From Pseudomonadales bacterium (lineage in GTDB: Bacteria > Pseudomonadota > Gammaproteobacteria > Pseudomonadales > Azotimanducaceae): DNA of 64,000 nucleotides. The stretch spans positions 1 to 64,000 of the forward strand of contig JANQKS010000078.1 in NCBI GenBank assembly GCA_028281005.1, in the 5' to 3' direction. Within the stretch, counting starts at the first letter, position 1; every line of letters starts with the position of its first letter. This document shows, piece by piece, positions 36,783-47,961 of the stretch. A program made the position numbers and the translations under genes. The notes under the pieces are model-generated. The model was not told the DNA's origin and ran no database searches. It saw only the letters and a list, made by a program, of their open reading frames with translations.

Positions 36783-37688
36783 TTAAGCCGGCACCGTCAC
36801 ATCGCGTAGCATCTGTGCGTAGCTGCCCGGGAAATTCACGCCATCGTAAACCCCTTTGGCGCGCAACATGCGGTGCATCTTAGGCAGGTTGTAGATCGGC
36901 ACCGAGGCCATCATGTGGTGTTCAAGATGATAGTTCACACCCAGCGGGCAGAAGATCAGCCGGTCGTACCACGGGGCTTCGATGGTGCGCGTATTCAGCC
37001 GTGGATCGAGGTCGAAGAGATCCGGCACGTGGGCGTGTTCGGCCACCTGGCGTAAACGGGTCACCACGCGAAAGCTGGTAAGAAACGCCACCCACCAGAC
37101 AAGGTACAACCACGCCGCATCAAAAAATACAAAGGTGCCAAACATCAAGCCATGCACCACCAGCCCACGGGCCAAGGCGTAGCGTCGCTGCTGGGGTTGC
37201 TGATTAAACGTGCGCAGGGCCTTAAACAAGGCACGGGTTTGTTTGATGCCGGTTTGACCGGATATATCACGCCACAGTTTACGGCGCAGGCGCTCGCGAC
37301 TAATGGGGTAATCTTGATAATTCGGCAGGTCCGGATCTTCATGCGTGCCGGCCAACCGATGGTGGGCCAAGTGTCCGCGCGCATAACGTCGCATATCTTC
37401 AAAATTTACCGCAGCGCCAAGCCAATCACCCAGCACTTCATTCAACTTTTTGCTGTCGAAGAACGTGCCGTGGCCACACTCGTGGACCAGCACGGCAAAC
37501 CCGAGCTGTCGGCCACCCAGCAATACAATCCCTAATAAAATAGTCAGCGGGTTTGGCCAAATAGCCATCATTGCAAAAATGGCGGCAAAGATGGCGAAGT
37601 TGCTGATCACTACCCAGGCGGCGCGCAGGTTGTCACGCCGGCCTATTTCATCAAGTTCTTCGCGGGTAAGGACATCTTGTATATTCAT
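36783..37688 (-). CDS. Fatty acid desaturase family protein
   Basis: Histidine boxes [18 protein letters not shown]. Confidence 0.93.
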   Translation of the reverse strand: MNIQDVLTREELDEIGRRDNLRAAWVVISNFAIFAAIFAMMAIWPNPLTILLGIVLLGGRQLGFAVLVHECGHGTFFDSKKLNEVLGDWLGAAVNFEDMRRYARGHLAHHRLAGTHEDPDLPNYQDYPISRERLRRKLWRDISGQTGIKQTRALFKALRTFNQQPQQRRYALARGLVVHGLMFGTFVFFDAAWLYLVWWVAFLTSFRVVTRLRQVAEHAHVPDLFDLDPRLNTRTIEAPWYDRLIFCPLGVNYHLEHHMMASVPIYNLPKMHRMLRAKGVYDGVNFPGSYAQMLRDVTVPA

Positions 37689-37717
37689 GGCTCTTACAAC
37701 ACTTCTCAGGAAACGTA

Positions 37718-38239
37718 ATGCCCCAATTTTACCTGTTCTTTGCGCTAAAAACCTGTCTGTTCATCACCCTGGCCGGCGCGTTGGCATTACCCTCGCACAC
37801 CCGTGCAGAGGAAATTGGCAGCGTCGATACCGCGTTTAAACTGCTGGGACCCGATCACAAAATCAAAGTAGAGGCGTTTGATGATGAGAAAGTTGCCGGT
37901 GTAGCGTGCCACGTGAGCCGCGCTGTGACCGGTGGCATCAAGGGCGCGGTGGGGTTGGCGGAAGATACCTCCGATGCCTCCATTGCCTGTCGCCAAGTGG
38001 GTCCGGTACGCTTCACCGCAGCACTTGACGCCGGTGAACAGGTGTTCAGCGAGCGGCGCTCCATCTTATTTAAAAAACTACAGGTGGTGCGCTTCTGCGA
38101 CGAGACTCGCAATACCTTGGTGTATTTAGTATATAGCGACAAATTGGTGGACGGCTCGCCAAAGAACGCCATCTCTACCGTGCCGCTGCGCCCCTGGTCG
38201 CCCCAGCAACCGGCGCCGCGGTGTAACGACGAACGTTAG
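37718..38239 (+). CDS. creA: CreA family protein
   Basis: [65 protein letters not shown]. Confidence 0.93.
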   Translation: MPQFYLFFALKTCLFITLAGALALPSHTRAEEIGSVDTAFKLLGPDHKIKVEAFDDEKVAGVACHVSRAVTGGIKGAVGLAEDTSDASIACRQVGPVRFTAALDAGEQVFSERRSILFKKLQVVRFCDETRNTLVYLVYSDKLVDGSPKNAISTVPLRPWSPQQPAPRCNDER

Positions 38240-38247
38240 CCGCGGGC

Positions 38248-38478
38248 TTAAGAATGGCCTCCGCCGCGCGCAATTTCATAGACACCACCACTGCCGAGGC
38301 TGTCCATTTCGTATTGCAGAATCCCGCGCACGTAATCGGGACCTTTTGCCTCTTTCAGTGCCTGCACCAACATGACAATGGTCGCTTCATGCACATCCGC
38401 GCTGTCTAAACTGTGTTCTGCTGCCAAGGGAGAAACTTGCGCGATAAGGTCATTGGCTATGCCGTATTTTGAGGCCAT
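38248..38478 (-). CDS. Small hypothetical protein (76 aa)
   Basis: Intact ORF between creA and the permease genes. Confidence 0.55.
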   Translation of the reverse strand: MASKYGIANDLIAQVSPLAAEHSLDSADVHEATIVMLVQALKEAKGPDYVRGILQYEMDSLGSGGVYEIARGGGHS

Positions 38479-38607
38479 CTGGTTTCCTGAAGTCTTGTAT
38501 ACGCTAAATTGCCTGAATTAGCCTCTACATACACTACGTACAACTACGCATCCGGATGGCTTGGATAGGGCTAGACAAGCCAGCCTTAGCGATCTAGCGT
38601 TAAGTTC

Positions 38608-39897
38608 ATGGCCGAAACCACTGTCACTACCGCGCCACCGCGGGCACCTTCAGCGGGCCACGAGTGGGTTTTGCCTGTGCGCCTCGCTGCCATCGCTTGG
38701 CGCAATTTGTGGCGTAATCGCCGGCGCACGTGGCTCACCGTAGCTGGCATCGCATTTGCCGTGTGGCTGCTGGTGGTTGCCCGATCCATGCAGGACGGCA
38801 CCTTTGGCACCATGGTAGACAACGGCGCCCGCCTGTTGCCCGGCCATATCCAAGTACAACATTTAGATTACGCCGACGCGCCGCACATGGAGTACACCCT
38901 GTCTGGCGGCGGCATTTTGCAGGCGCTCCAAGCAACCGGTGACTTTGAGTATCTGAGCCAGCGCGTCCAAGGTTTTGCGCTGGTTTCAGCGGGCGAAAAA
39001 AGTTTCGGCGCCCAGGTGATCGGCGTGGAAGCCGCTAGCGAAGCGCAGTGGTCGACGCTGGCCACCAGTCACATGCAGGGGCGTTATTTAGAAAATCCAG
39101 GCGAAGCGTTTATCGGCGAGATCCTGGCACGCAACATCGGTGTTGGCGTGGGTGATGAGTTGGTAGTGCTTGGCACCGCGAAGGAAGGTGGCGTCGCCGC
39201 GCTGGCGCTGGACGTCGTCGGTGTGGTCACCAGCAGTATTACCGAACTGGATCGCAGCATCTTGCTGGTAGACATCAACGACTTCCGCGACGCTTGGCAT
39301 CTTAAGGCGCACGAGGCCCACGCCGTGGTAGGTATCGGCAAAACGCTGAATCGCAGCGAAAGCGGCTTGGCGGAGGTGGCTGCAAAAGATCCGGCGCACA
39401 ACTATCGCAACTGGCGGGATCTCATGCCGGAAGCGGAGCAAATGTGGAACATGAAGGTGGTCACTACCGAGGGAATGTTCTACATCATCGCCATCATTGT
39501 TGGCTTCTCTGTCATCAACACCTTCATGATGCTGGTGTTTGAGCGCACGCCTGAGATGGGCATGCTGATGGCAGTGGGCATGAAACCCGGATACCTGATT
39601 GTGCAGCTCCAGGTAGAGGCGTTGTTGGTGGCCCTGCTCGGCATTGTAACCGGTGGCCTGATTGCTGCTGCCATCGTTCTGCCGTTGGGCTCGGTAGGCA
39701 TCCCCTACCCGCTTGAAGGGCTAGAAGGGTTAATGCAAACCATGACCATCCCCGAGCGTTTGTACCCACAGTTTGAACTGCAGCCGCTGTGGATCGCCGG
39801 GTTGATTATGATCCTCGGCACCCAGGTTGCTGCCCTCATTCCCGGTACGCGTATCCTCCGCCTAAAACCCGTCGAGGCGCTGCGCCAAGAAGCGTAA
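38608..39897 (+). CDS. ABC transporter permease (FtsX/MacB type)
   Basis: AWRNLWRNRRRTWLTVAGIAFAVWLLV; C-terminal FtsX helices; ALIPGTRILRLKPVEALRQE. Confidence 0.9.
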   Translation: MAETTVTTAPPRAPSAGHEWVLPVRLAAIAWRNLWRNRRRTWLTVAGIAFAVWLLVVARSMQDGTFGTMVDNGARLLPGHIQVQHLDYADAPHMEYTLSGGGILQALQATGDFEYLSQRVQGFALVSAGEKSFGAQVIGVEAASEAQWSTLATSHMQGRYLENPGEAFIGEILARNIGVGVGDELVVLGTAKEGGVAALALDVVGVVTSSITELDRSILLVDINDFRDAWHLKAHEAHAVVGIGKTLNRSESGLAEVAAKDPAHNYRNWRDLMPEAEQMWNMKVVTTEGMFYIIAIIVGFSVINTFMMLVFERTPEMGMLMAVGMKPGYLIVQLQVEALLVALLGIVTGGLIAAAIVLPLGSVGIPYPLEGLEGLMQTMTIPERLYPQFELQPLWIAGLIMILGTQVAALIPGTRILRLKPVEALRQEA

Positions 39898-39904
39898 GCG
39901 AGGC

Positions 39905-41113
39905 TTGCCAGTGAAGGTCATCTTACAATTGAGCCTACGCAACATTCTGCGCTACAAACGGCGCAACCTCATGCTGTTTGCCGCGATTGCCGTCGCGGTG
40001 GCCTTTGTTTCAGCGTCCAACACCCTCATCCGCGGCTTTCAAGTCAACATGCAAGACGCCGCCATCTCCAACCTCACCGGACACATGAAGGTCCACCAGC
40101 CCGGTTATCGGGAAGACCCCACCATCGCCAACGCCTTTGAATTGGCCGAAGACTTTGAACCCGACGTACCCGCGGAAGATCTACTGGGCTGGGCGCCGCG
40201 CATCCTGGTACCGGCGGTGATCATGAGCGAGCGCGAAACTCGCGGCATACAACTGGTGGGGGTGGATCCCGCAGCGGAGCATATTTCATTTCTCGGTGAC
40301 GCCGCCATCGATGGCAAACGCCTGGCCGGGGTAAACGACGGCGGTGTATTAATTGGTGCCGAACTGGCCCATCAATTAGAAACCAAGGTAGGTCGGCGGT
40401 TGGTCATCAACACCCAAGGAGCCGACGGTCTGGCCCGGGAGCGCGGGTTTCGCATCATCGGGACTTACGACGTCGACGGCACCGGTTTGGAAAAGATATA
40501 CGTTTTCGCCGGATTGGCCACCATCCAGCAGTTGTTGGACAGCACCGGCGTAACCGAAGTTTCGGTGCGCCTGCGCGAGGAGCCGAGTTCATGGGGTATC
40601 AAAGACCAGCTCATCGACTTTTTCATCGGCCTGGAAGTGCTGAACTGGCGTGAGTTGAATCCGCAAGCGGCAGTAATGGATGTGGCCGCGAACAGCGCTG
40701 TTTTTATTTGGTTTGCGCTGATGATGAGCGCGCTGATTTTTGGCCTCATGAACACCCTGATTGCATCGGTGATGGAGCGGGTCAAAGAGTTTGGGCTGTT
40801 GCGCGCCGTCGGCATGGATAACAAGTTGGTGGTCTGCCAAGTGGTGGTGGAGTCCACCATCCTCATGATCATCGGTGTGAGCGTCGGGCTGAGCGCCGGT
40901 TATCTCATCTACCTTGCGCTTGAAGATGGCCTGGATTTGAGTGCGTTTGCTGAGGGAATGGAGGGTTTTGGTGGCTCAGTGCTGGTGCCGGTGCTAATCC
41001 CTTGGGATGTTGTCTTGGTGGCGCTGCTCAGCCTCAGCCTGGGGATTGTGGCGAGCCTTTATCCTGCCTGGCGCGCCGTCAAGATCGCCCCCCTCAACGC
41101 GATGAGGCGTTGA
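39905..41113 (+). CDS. ABC transporter permease (FtsX/MacB type)
   Basis: LSLRNILRYKRRNLMLFAAIAVAVAFVSASNTLIRG; ASLYPAWRAVKIAPLNAMRR. Confidence 0.9.
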   Translation: MPVKVILQLSLRNILRYKRRNLMLFAAIAVAVAFVSASNTLIRGFQVNMQDAAISNLTGHMKVHQPGYREDPTIANAFELAEDFEPDVPAEDLLGWAPRILVPAVIMSERETRGIQLVGVDPAAEHISFLGDAAIDGKRLAGVNDGGVLIGAELAHQLETKVGRRLVINTQGADGLARERGFRIIGTYDVDGTGLEKIYVFAGLATIQQLLDSTGVTEVSVRLREEPSSWGIKDQLIDFFIGLEVLNWRELNPQAAVMDVAANSAVFIWFALMMSALIFGLMNTLIASVMERVKEFGLLRAVGMDNKLVVCQVVVESTILMIIGVSVGLSAGYLIYLALEDGLDLSAFAEGMEGFGGSVLVPVLIPWDVVLVALLSLSLGIVASLYPAWRAVKIAPLNAMRR

Positions 41114-41141
41114 GGACTTAACCGCCTTGCGGCGTTGAGGC

Positions 41142-41909
41142 TCAGCCATGATTCCACCAAGGCGTGTCTGAGAAAGCACGCATATCCAGCTCAAAAGTCC
41201 ACGCTGACCGGTGTTGCTGGGCGACGTGAAAATAAGTGTCGGCAATCTCTTCTGGCAGCAACAGACCATCATGCTGCATGCCTCGTGCTTCCCGCAGTTT
41301 CTGAAAGCCTTCTTCTCCCAACATCTTGCCTAAGGTGTCTGGTGCATCCACCGCGCCGTCGATGATGATGTGGGCAATATGAACATTTTTGCTCGAAAAC
41401 TCGGCGTTTAGGGTCTGACAGAGTAGCCGTCGTCCTGCCATGGCCGCCGCATGGGAGTGTTGCCCGGCATTACCTCTAACCGCAGCAGTGGCCGAGGTCA
41501 CCAATAGGGTGCCTTTGCCACGCTCCACCATGCCCGGTGTCACCGCCTGGGCAAGACGAAACAGGCCAAACGTACCCAAACGCCAGCCCATCTCAAACTG
41601 TTTGTAACTGGTGTCGGCCAAGGCGTGATTGCCGATCTGAGCGCCGAGGTTGTAAACCGCCACCTCGATGGCACCGATGTCCGCTTGCACTGCCGCCACG
41701 CGCTCCTCAATCGCGCCCTCCTCAATGGCGTTGAGAATAAATCCCGAAGCACTTCCCCCAGCAGCTTCGATGTCGCCCACCATACGCTCCAAGCCTTCGG
41801 CATCACTGCGCCGACACAACACCGCGTGATAACCCTCAAGGGCAAATTTTTTGGCGACGTTGCCGCCGATGCCGGCACCCGCGCCGATGACCAAACAGAC
41901 CGGTTTCAT
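41142..41909 (-). CDS. SDR family oxidoreductase
   Basis: CLVIGAGAGIGGNVAKKFALEGYHAVLCRR; YNLGAQ; atypical AAAMAGRRL in catalytic region. Confidence 0.88.
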   Translation of the reverse strand: MKPVCLVIGAGAGIGGNVAKKFALEGYHAVLCRRSDAEGLERMVGDIEAAGGSASGFILNAIEEGAIEERVAAVQADIGAIEVAVYNLGAQIGNHALADTSYKQFEMGWRLGTFGLFRLAQAVTPGMVERGKGTLLVTSATAAVRGNAGQHSHAAAMAGRRLLCQTLNAEFSSKNVHIAHIIIDGAVDAPDTLGKMLGEEGFQKLREARGMQHDGLLLPEEIADTYFHVAQQHRSAWTFELDMRAFSDTPWWNHG

Positions 41910-42022
41910 ATGTCCTACTTCCTCGAGTTTTGCGATAGCGTATATCAGGCGCGAACTAAATCAGCCCCGAACGTGCACTTCGGTGTGCAGAAAAGACCGC
42001 GCCCATGGTCGAGGCCTTCGCG

Positions 42023-42706
42023 CTAATCTTCGCCCGCGGATGGATTGTTTAAAGGGTGCTCACGGTCGAGCAAGCGCGCGCCGCGTATGATGTTTCCCAG
42101 CGCGTAATTACCTTCATGACACGCGTATTTATAGACCTTCTCGTCCGTCTGCGGCCACGAATATTCACCACCCCAGGGTCCTGCCCACACGGTCTCGTTG
42201 TAAACCATAAAGTTGCACATCAGGGTATCTGCATCCACGCGTCGAAACGTCTCCACCACATGTAGATTGCGGTCAGCTGAGGTCAAGGCGGGTTGGTCGG
42301 TGAAGTTGGTGGTATCCACCATCAGGGTGTCACCTTCCCAATGTCCCACAGAGTCGCCCATCCAGGTGCGGATAGGGTTCGGCCGATGTTCCGCGTTCAT
42401 GCAAATGATGCGCGCGTCGTGCACCATTTCCGCAAAAATCATGACGTAATCTTTCGTATGAACAATGCGTTTGTGGTTGTTGTACACCGAAGGCAACGCC
42501 GGCGGCCCAGCGACCGGCCCAAAACCCGGCAGACAACGTTCGCGCAGCGGGCGCTGCTCCATATTGTCGAATGGCGTGATGGTCGCGACATCAAACACGC
42601 CTGACAGACTTGATTTGCCGTTGGTAAGCCGGGGTATATCTCCGGCAGCATGCGGCGTTGTCAACATGAAGGCGGCAGCGATAAGCACTGGTATAAAGAG
42701 GTGCAT
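42023..42706 (-). CDS. Secreted conserved hypothetical protein
   Basis: Signal peptide; YVMIFAEMVHDARII...WMGDSVGHWEGDTLMVDTTNFTDQPALT...VVETFRRVDADTL. Confidence 0.8.
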   Translation of the reverse strand: MHLFIPVLIAAAFMLTTPHAAGDIPRLTNGKSSLSGVFDVATITPFDNMEQRPLRERCLPGFGPVAGPPALPSVYNNHKRIVHTKDYVMIFAEMVHDARIICMNAEHRPNPIRTWMGDSVGHWEGDTLMVDTTNFTDQPALTSADRNLHVVETFRRVDADTLMCNFMVYNETVWAGPWGGEYSWPQTDEKVYKYACHEGNYALGNIIRGARLLDREHPLNNPSAGED

Positions 42707-42805
42707 AGGTTCTCTCCCCGATCACCTCAAAAGTCTATACGTCGCTCAAATTTAGCTTGCCAGCGTGTACACAAGGCTGCAGGGTGGTGCGCAAAGGAGG
42801 CAATT

Positions 42806-43723
42806 ATGGGTCAGTTAGTAGACGGCGTCTGGCACAGCAAGGACCTGCCGCGCAACGATGCCAACGGCGAATTTGTCAGGAAGGCATCGACGTTTCGCGC
42901 ATTTGTCGGCGACGATGCGTTTCCCGCTGAAGCTGGTCGTTATCATTTGTTTGTTAACGCCGGGTGTCCGTGGGCCTATCGCACCGTGCTTTACCGCGCC
43001 ATCAAGGGTTTGACGCAACTGATCAGTATCTCCTATACGCAACCCGCGGCAGGCCCGCAGGGGTGGACGTTTGGCGAACCGGAAACGTTGCTAGGTGCGC
43101 TACACATGCACGACGTTTATACCGCCGCTGATCCGAGGTTTACCGGCCGCTGCACGGTGCCTGTGCTATGGGACAAACACAGCCACACCATCGTCAACAA
43201 CGAATCCGCTGACATCATTCGCATGTTAAACAGCGCATTTGACGCCTTCCCGGGGGTTAGCCAAGTGGACTACTACCCGGCAGCGCTGCGCGATCAGATC
43301 GATCATTTCAACGAGCACATCTACACCACGGTCAACAACGGCGTTTACCGGGTCGGTTTTGCCCAATCTCAGGAAGCCTACGAGGATGCGTTTGACACCT
43401 TGTTTGAGACACTGGACGGGCTAGACACGCACCTCGGCGAACAACGTTACCTATGTGGCGAGCAGATCACCGAGGCGGATTGGCGCTTGTTCGCAACGCT
43501 TGCGCGTTTTGATTTGGCGTACCACGGCCAATTCAAATGTAACCGGCAAATGCTGAAGGATTACGCAAACCTTTGGCCCTATTGCCGCGATCTATACCAA
43601 CAGCCCGGGGTGGCGGACACTGTGGATGTCCAAGCCATACGAGGGATTTACTATGGTAGCCGCCCTCCCCGGGTGTTACCCAAGGGACCGGAAGTCGACT
43701 TTGCAGAGCCGCACGGGCGTTAA
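42806..43723 (+). CDS. Glutathione S-transferase family protein (glutathionyl-hydroquinone reductase type)
   Basis: AGRYHLFVNAGCPWAYRTVLYRAIKGL; NNESADIIRMLN; RBS aaaggagg before ATG 42806. Confidence 0.93.
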   Translation: MGQLVDGVWHSKDLPRNDANGEFVRKASTFRAFVGDDAFPAEAGRYHLFVNAGCPWAYRTVLYRAIKGLTQLISISYTQPAAGPQGWTFGEPETLLGALHMHDVYTAADPRFTGRCTVPVLWDKHSHTIVNNESADIIRMLNSAFDAFPGVSQVDYYPAALRDQIDHFNEHIYTTVNNGVYRVGFAQSQEAYEDAFDTLFETLDGLDTHLGEQRYLCGEQITEADWRLFATLARFDLAYHGQFKCNRQMLKDYANLWPYCRDLYQQPGVADTVDVQAIRGIYYGSRPPRVLPKGPEVDFAEPHGR

Positions 43724-43824
43724 CAGTTAATCAACTTCGGTCAATGGGTCGCGGCCAGGGTATCAACCCCGGCAACGCGCCTTCAGTTAGAGTCTGCATC
43801 ACTTGATTCGCTTGCGGGTGAACG

Positions 43825-43959
43825 CTAGGGCTCTTCTTCCCTTGCAAGTCTCAACCTCAAACTGTCCTCCACGATAGCACGCAAAGGTTGACCGGTTTGC
43901 TTGGCAAGCTGCTTTGCTCTCAGTAAGAGATCGTCTTTGATATCGAGTGTTGTCTTCAT
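43825..43959 (-). CDS. VapB-like type II antitoxin (short), no toxin identified beside it
   Basis: MKTTLDIKDDLLLRAKQLAKQTGQPLRAIVEDSLRLRLAREEEP. Confidence 0.65.
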   Translation of the reverse strand: MKTTLDIKDDLLLRAKQLAKQTGQPLRAIVEDSLRLRLAREEEP

Positions 43960-44226
43960 ACTCTGAGGTGGTGTAAATACGTGCCATGTTTTATACATAC
44001 AAATATGGGTCGCCCGTATCAGGACGGACACAGTGGGTGGTTTGGCAAGACAAGCAATTCCCAGCTGCCCGCCGACGTAACCCGCAGCAGCACACCTAGG
44101 GTCAGTTGGGTAGTTTTGCGAATAATCCTGCGCATGGCCTGGTCCCCGATCATCATGGATTACTCCATGAGTCACGCCCAAGCCCGCGCAGGATCAATTC
44201 ATCTCAAATTGACCGAAGTCTGAGGT

Positions 44227-46824
44227 TTATGCCTCAACCACAATTTCTTTGGCCAGTGATTTACCTTGCTCAGCCGCTTGGAGGAATTCCGGTACCTGAT
44301 CGAAATTCAGATAGTTATAAATCTCCGGCGCCATGGAATCGATCTGATTGGTATATTCCAGGTACTCCTGCGGCGTTGGCAACTTGCCCATTACCGCGGC
44401 GATGGCGGCCAGCTCCGCTGAGGCTAAGAACACATCTGCGCCTTGCCCCAAGCGGTTGGGGAAGTTTCGCGTCGAAGTTGACACACAGGTTGAGCCGGGG
44501 GCAATCCGCGCCTGGTTACCCATACAGAGACTACAGCCCGGCATCTCAGTGCGGGCGCCGGCCTGGGCGTAGATGTTGTAGTAACCCTCTTCCATCAGCT
44601 GGTTTTCGTCCATCTTGGTCGGCGGCGCAATCCACAGCCGCGTGGGGATCACCTCACCCGCGGCCTGCAGCAGCTTACCGGCGGCACGGAAGTGGCCGAT
44701 GTTGGTCATGCAGGAGCCAATAAAAATCTCCTGGATGGGCGTTCCCGCAACTTCCGACAACGGTTTGACGTCGTCGGGATCGTTCGGGCACGCCAATAGC
44801 GGTTCTTTAATCTCCGACATGTTGATTTCAATGACTTCCGCATACTCTGCGTTGTCGTCCGCACGCAACAAGCTCGGATTGGCGAGCCATTCTTCCATGG
44901 CGCGGGCGCGGCGTTCCAGGGTACGCGCGTCATCGTAGCCATTGGCGATCATCCAGCGCAGCATGACCACATTGGAGCGCAGATATTCCGCCACCGAATC
45001 TTCCGATAGGTTAATGGTGCAACCCCCCGCGGAGCGTTCAGCGGAAGCATCCGACAGCTCAAAAGCTTGCTCCACGGTAAGATCTTCGAGGCCTTGGATC
45101 TCCAGGATGCGGCCGTTATAAACATTCTTTTTACCTGCCTTTTCCACCGTCAGCAGGCCACGTTGAAGGGCCGCGTAGGGAATGGCGTTCACCAGGTCGC
45201 GCAGGGTGATACCCGGCTGCATCTCGCCGGTGAATTTCACCAACACAGATTCCGGCATATCCAACGGAATCACGCCGAGTGCAGCGCCAAACGCCACCAA
45301 ACCGGAACCCGCCGGGAACGAAATACCCAGCGGGAAACGCGTATGTGAGTCCCCACCGGTACCCACCTGGTCCGGCAGCAGCATGCGGTTGAGCCAACTG
45401 TGAATGATACCGTCACCCGGTCGCAGCGATACGCCACCACGATTGGTGATGAAGTCCGGCAAAGTGTGTTGGGTATCGATGTCCACGGGTTTCGGGTACG
45501 CCGCGGTGTGGCAGAAGCTCTGCATCACCAGATCCGCGGAGAAACCGAGACAAGCCAGCTCTTTCAGTTCATCGCGGGTCATCGGACCGGTGGTGTCTTG
45601 TGAACCCACCGTACCCATACGTGGTTCGCAATAAGTGCCTGGGCGCATGCCCTGGCCTTCCGGCAAACCGCAGGCGCGGCCGACCATTTTTTGCGCCAGG
45701 GTAAACCCTTTGTCGCTGACAGAGGGGTCTTCAGGGCGGCGGAATACATCCGTTGGGCCCAAACCAAGCGCCTCACGAGCGCGCTCAGTCAGGCTGCGAC
45801 CGATGATCAACGGGATACGGCCACCGGCTTTAACCTCGTCTAAAATCACTTCGGTTTTTAGCTCAAATTCGCTGAGCAGTTCGCCGTCTTCAGTCTCGAT
45901 GCGGCCTTCGTAGGGTTTCACCACCACCACATCACCCATGGCGAGTTTTTCCACCGGCGCTTCTATCGGCAGCGCGCCGGAATCTTCCACCGTGTTGAAG
46001 AAGATCGGCGCAATTTTGCCGCCAATCACCACGCCGCCCTGACGCTTGTTGGGCACAAATGGAATGTCATCCCCCATGGTCCACAACACTGAATTGGTGG
46101 CGCTTTTGCGCGACGAACCGGTGCCTACCACGTCGCCCACATAAGCCACCCCATGGCCTTTATTCTTGAGCGCTTCAATCTGGCCTATGGCGTCGGTAAT
46201 ACCTTCGCGGGGGTTTTTCAGCATGGCCAACGAATGTAGCGGTATGTCCGGGCGCGACCAAGCATCCTGCGCCGGGGACAAGTCGTCAGTGTTGGTTTCG
46301 CCGGTGACTTTAAACACCGACAGCGTGATGGTTTCGGGCAGATCTTCTTTCTCGGTGAACCACTCCGCATCCGCCCAAGCCTGCATGACGGCCTGGGCAT
46401 GGGGGTTGCCGTTCTTGGCTTTTTCAGCCACATCATGGAACGCATCAAACATAAGCAGCGTGCCTTTCAACTCCTCAGCCGCCGCGGCCGCTAGTTCCGC
46501 ATCGTCTAACAGTTCCACCAAGGGCATGATGTTGTATCCACCTAACATAGTGCCGAGCAATTCAATGGCCTTCGTTTTGCTGATCAGACCGCAGGCGGTC
46601 TCACCCTTGGCGATGTCGGCCAAGAAGGCCGCCTTGACATACGCGGCGTCGTCAACACCCGGCGGCACACGATTGGTGAGCAGGTCCCTGAGGAAGCTGT
46701 CTTCCCCGGCAGGTGGATTTTTCAGCAGTTCAATCAGTTCGCTAACTTGTTCAGCAGACAGCGGCAGCGGGGGGATACCCTGTTCTGCACGTTCCGCCGC
46801 ATGGGCACGATAAGCATCTAGCAT
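44227..46824 (-). CDS. acnB: Bifunctional aconitate hydratase 2/2-methylisocitrate dehydratase
   Basis: [27 protein letters not shown] start; [67 protein letters not shown]. Confidence 0.98.
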   Translation of the reverse strand: MLDAYRAHAAERAEQGIPPLPLSAEQVSELIELLKNPPAGEDSFLRDLLTNRVPPGVDDAAYVKAAFLADIAKGETACGLISKTKAIELLGTMLGGYNIMPLVELLDDAELAAAAAEELKGTLLMFDAFHDVAEKAKNGNPHAQAVMQAWADAEWFTEKEDLPETITLSVFKVTGETNTDDLSPAQDAWSRPDIPLHSLAMLKNPREGITDAIGQIEALKNKGHGVAYVGDVVGTGSSRKSATNSVLWTMGDDIPFVPNKRQGGVVIGGKIAPIFFNTVEDSGALPIEAPVEKLAMGDVVVVKPYEGRIETEDGELLSEFELKTEVILDEVKAGGRIPLIIGRSLTERAREALGLGPTDVFRRPEDPSVSDKGFTLAQKMVGRACGLPEGQGMRPGTYCEPRMGTVGSQDTTGPMTRDELKELACLGFSADLVMQSFCHTAAYPKPVDIDTQHTLPDFITNRGGVSLRPGDGIIHSWLNRMLLPDQVGTGGDSHTRFPLGISFPAGSGLVAFGAALGVIPLDMPESVLVKFTGEMQPGITLRDLVNAIPYAALQRGLLTVEKAGKKNVYNGRILEIQGLEDLTVEQAFELSDASAERSAGGCTINLSEDSVAEYLRSNVVMLRWMIANGYDDARTLERRARAMEEWLANPSLLRADDNAEYAEVIEINMSEIKEPLLACPNDPDDVKPLSEVAGTPIQEIFIGSCMTNIGHFRAAGKLLQAAGEVIPTRLWIAPPTKMDENQLMEEGYYNIYAQAGARTEMPGCSLCMGNQARIAPGSTCVSTSTRNFPNRLGQGADVFLASAELAAIAAVMGKLPTPQEYLEYTNQIDSMAPEIYNYLNFDQVPEFLQAAEQGKSLAKEIVVEA

Positions 46825-46984
46825 GTTCACCTCGTTCGGTTGCTGGCTGAGTGGCGTTTTCAAAGGGCGGATAATCTAGCAAAGGCATTTGCATGCGTAA
46901 AATCGATAGTTTTAATGTTTAACATAGATTATCTTTATGCATAATCTACGGAAGTTAGCGCTAATAGCGTCCCGAGGCACACAT

Positions 46985-47887
46985 ATGGATCTCAGTTTAA
47001 TGCGCTCATTGGTGGCGGTGGCTGATGCCGGCGCCATCACTGAAGCCGCGACCCGCTTAAACCTCACCCAACCCGCACTCACCCGGCGCATTCAATTGCT
47101 GGAGGAGGAGTTTGCCGCGGAACTACTCAGCCGTAGCCGCAAAGGTGCTGAACTCACCGAGCTCGGCAGGCTGGTGGAACGCGAAGCGCGCGTGTTAATC
47201 GACCGCTACGAAAACTTAAAGCGCGAAATTGCCAGCCAGCAAAGCGTCACCGGGGGCACAATCCGCATCGGCGGTGGCGCAACCGCCGTTTCATTTGTGT
47301 TGCCCGACGCCATCGCCGAGTTTCAACGTGACTTTCCCAAAGTCCACTTTCACGTCAAAGAAGCCAGCTCCAGCGAAATCGCCAGCGATGTCGCAGACGG
47401 GCGCCTGGAATTGGGTCTGGTCACCCAGCCGGTACGCACCGCGGGTTTAGAAATACAGCCCCTGGTTGATGACCACATCGTGCTGATCGCCGCGGCGGAC
47501 AACCCGCTGGCCCGCGCCAACCGTATCCAGGTGGCGGATCTCGACGGGCAGAACTTTGTTGGCTTCGAAGGCGGCAGCGCCATTCGCCAGATTGTGGATG
47601 CCAGTCTGCGGGAGGCTGGCATTGAAATAAATGTGGTGATGGAATTGCGTTCGATCCCGGCCATTGTGCGCATGGTGGCCACCACGGGCAGTTTGGCCTT
47701 TGTGTCTCAGCTGGGTGTGCACGGCCAGGAGCTGGTGCGCGAAATCAAGGTTGCAGGCCTGACCATCACCCGCCGTCTAGGATTGGCGCGCCGCAAAGGG
47801 CATGTGTTATCCCCCGCTGCGACGCGTTTTCACGATATGCTAGGCGGACACTTCGTGCCCGAAGGCGCACCCGAGCGAGCGGCATAG
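46985..47887 (+). CDS. LysR family transcriptional regulator, divergent from acnB
   Basis: MDLSLMRSLVAVADAGAITEAATRLNLTQPALTRRIQLLEEEFAAELLSRSRKGAELTELG. Confidence 0.95.
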   Translation: MDLSLMRSLVAVADAGAITEAATRLNLTQPALTRRIQLLEEEFAAELLSRSRKGAELTELGRLVEREARVLIDRYENLKREIASQQSVTGGTIRIGGGATAVSFVLPDAIAEFQRDFPKVHFHVKEASSSEIASDVADGRLELGLVTQPVRTAGLEIQPLVDDHIVLIAAADNPLARANRIQVADLDGQNFVGFEGGSAIRQIVDASLREAGIEINVVMELRSIPAIVRMVATTGSLAFVSQLGVHGQELVREIKVAGLTITRRLGLARRKGHVLSPAATRFHDMLGGHFVPEGAPERAA

Positions 47888-47961
47888 GTGATGATCGATC
47901 TGATCAGATCCGCCTGAGTCAAACTCAGCAAGCTCGAATCGCACCTTCCGGCCAGAAAAGC

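Noticed and set aside
41106-41140. Direct repeat ggcgttgagg between the second permease and the SDR gene
   Set aside because: Two copies only, one inside coding sequence; probably local duplication without function.
43799-43987. 62-aa ORF overlapping the antitoxin as a toxin
   Set aside because: Same strand, different frame over the antitoxin, no PIN or RelE-like motif.
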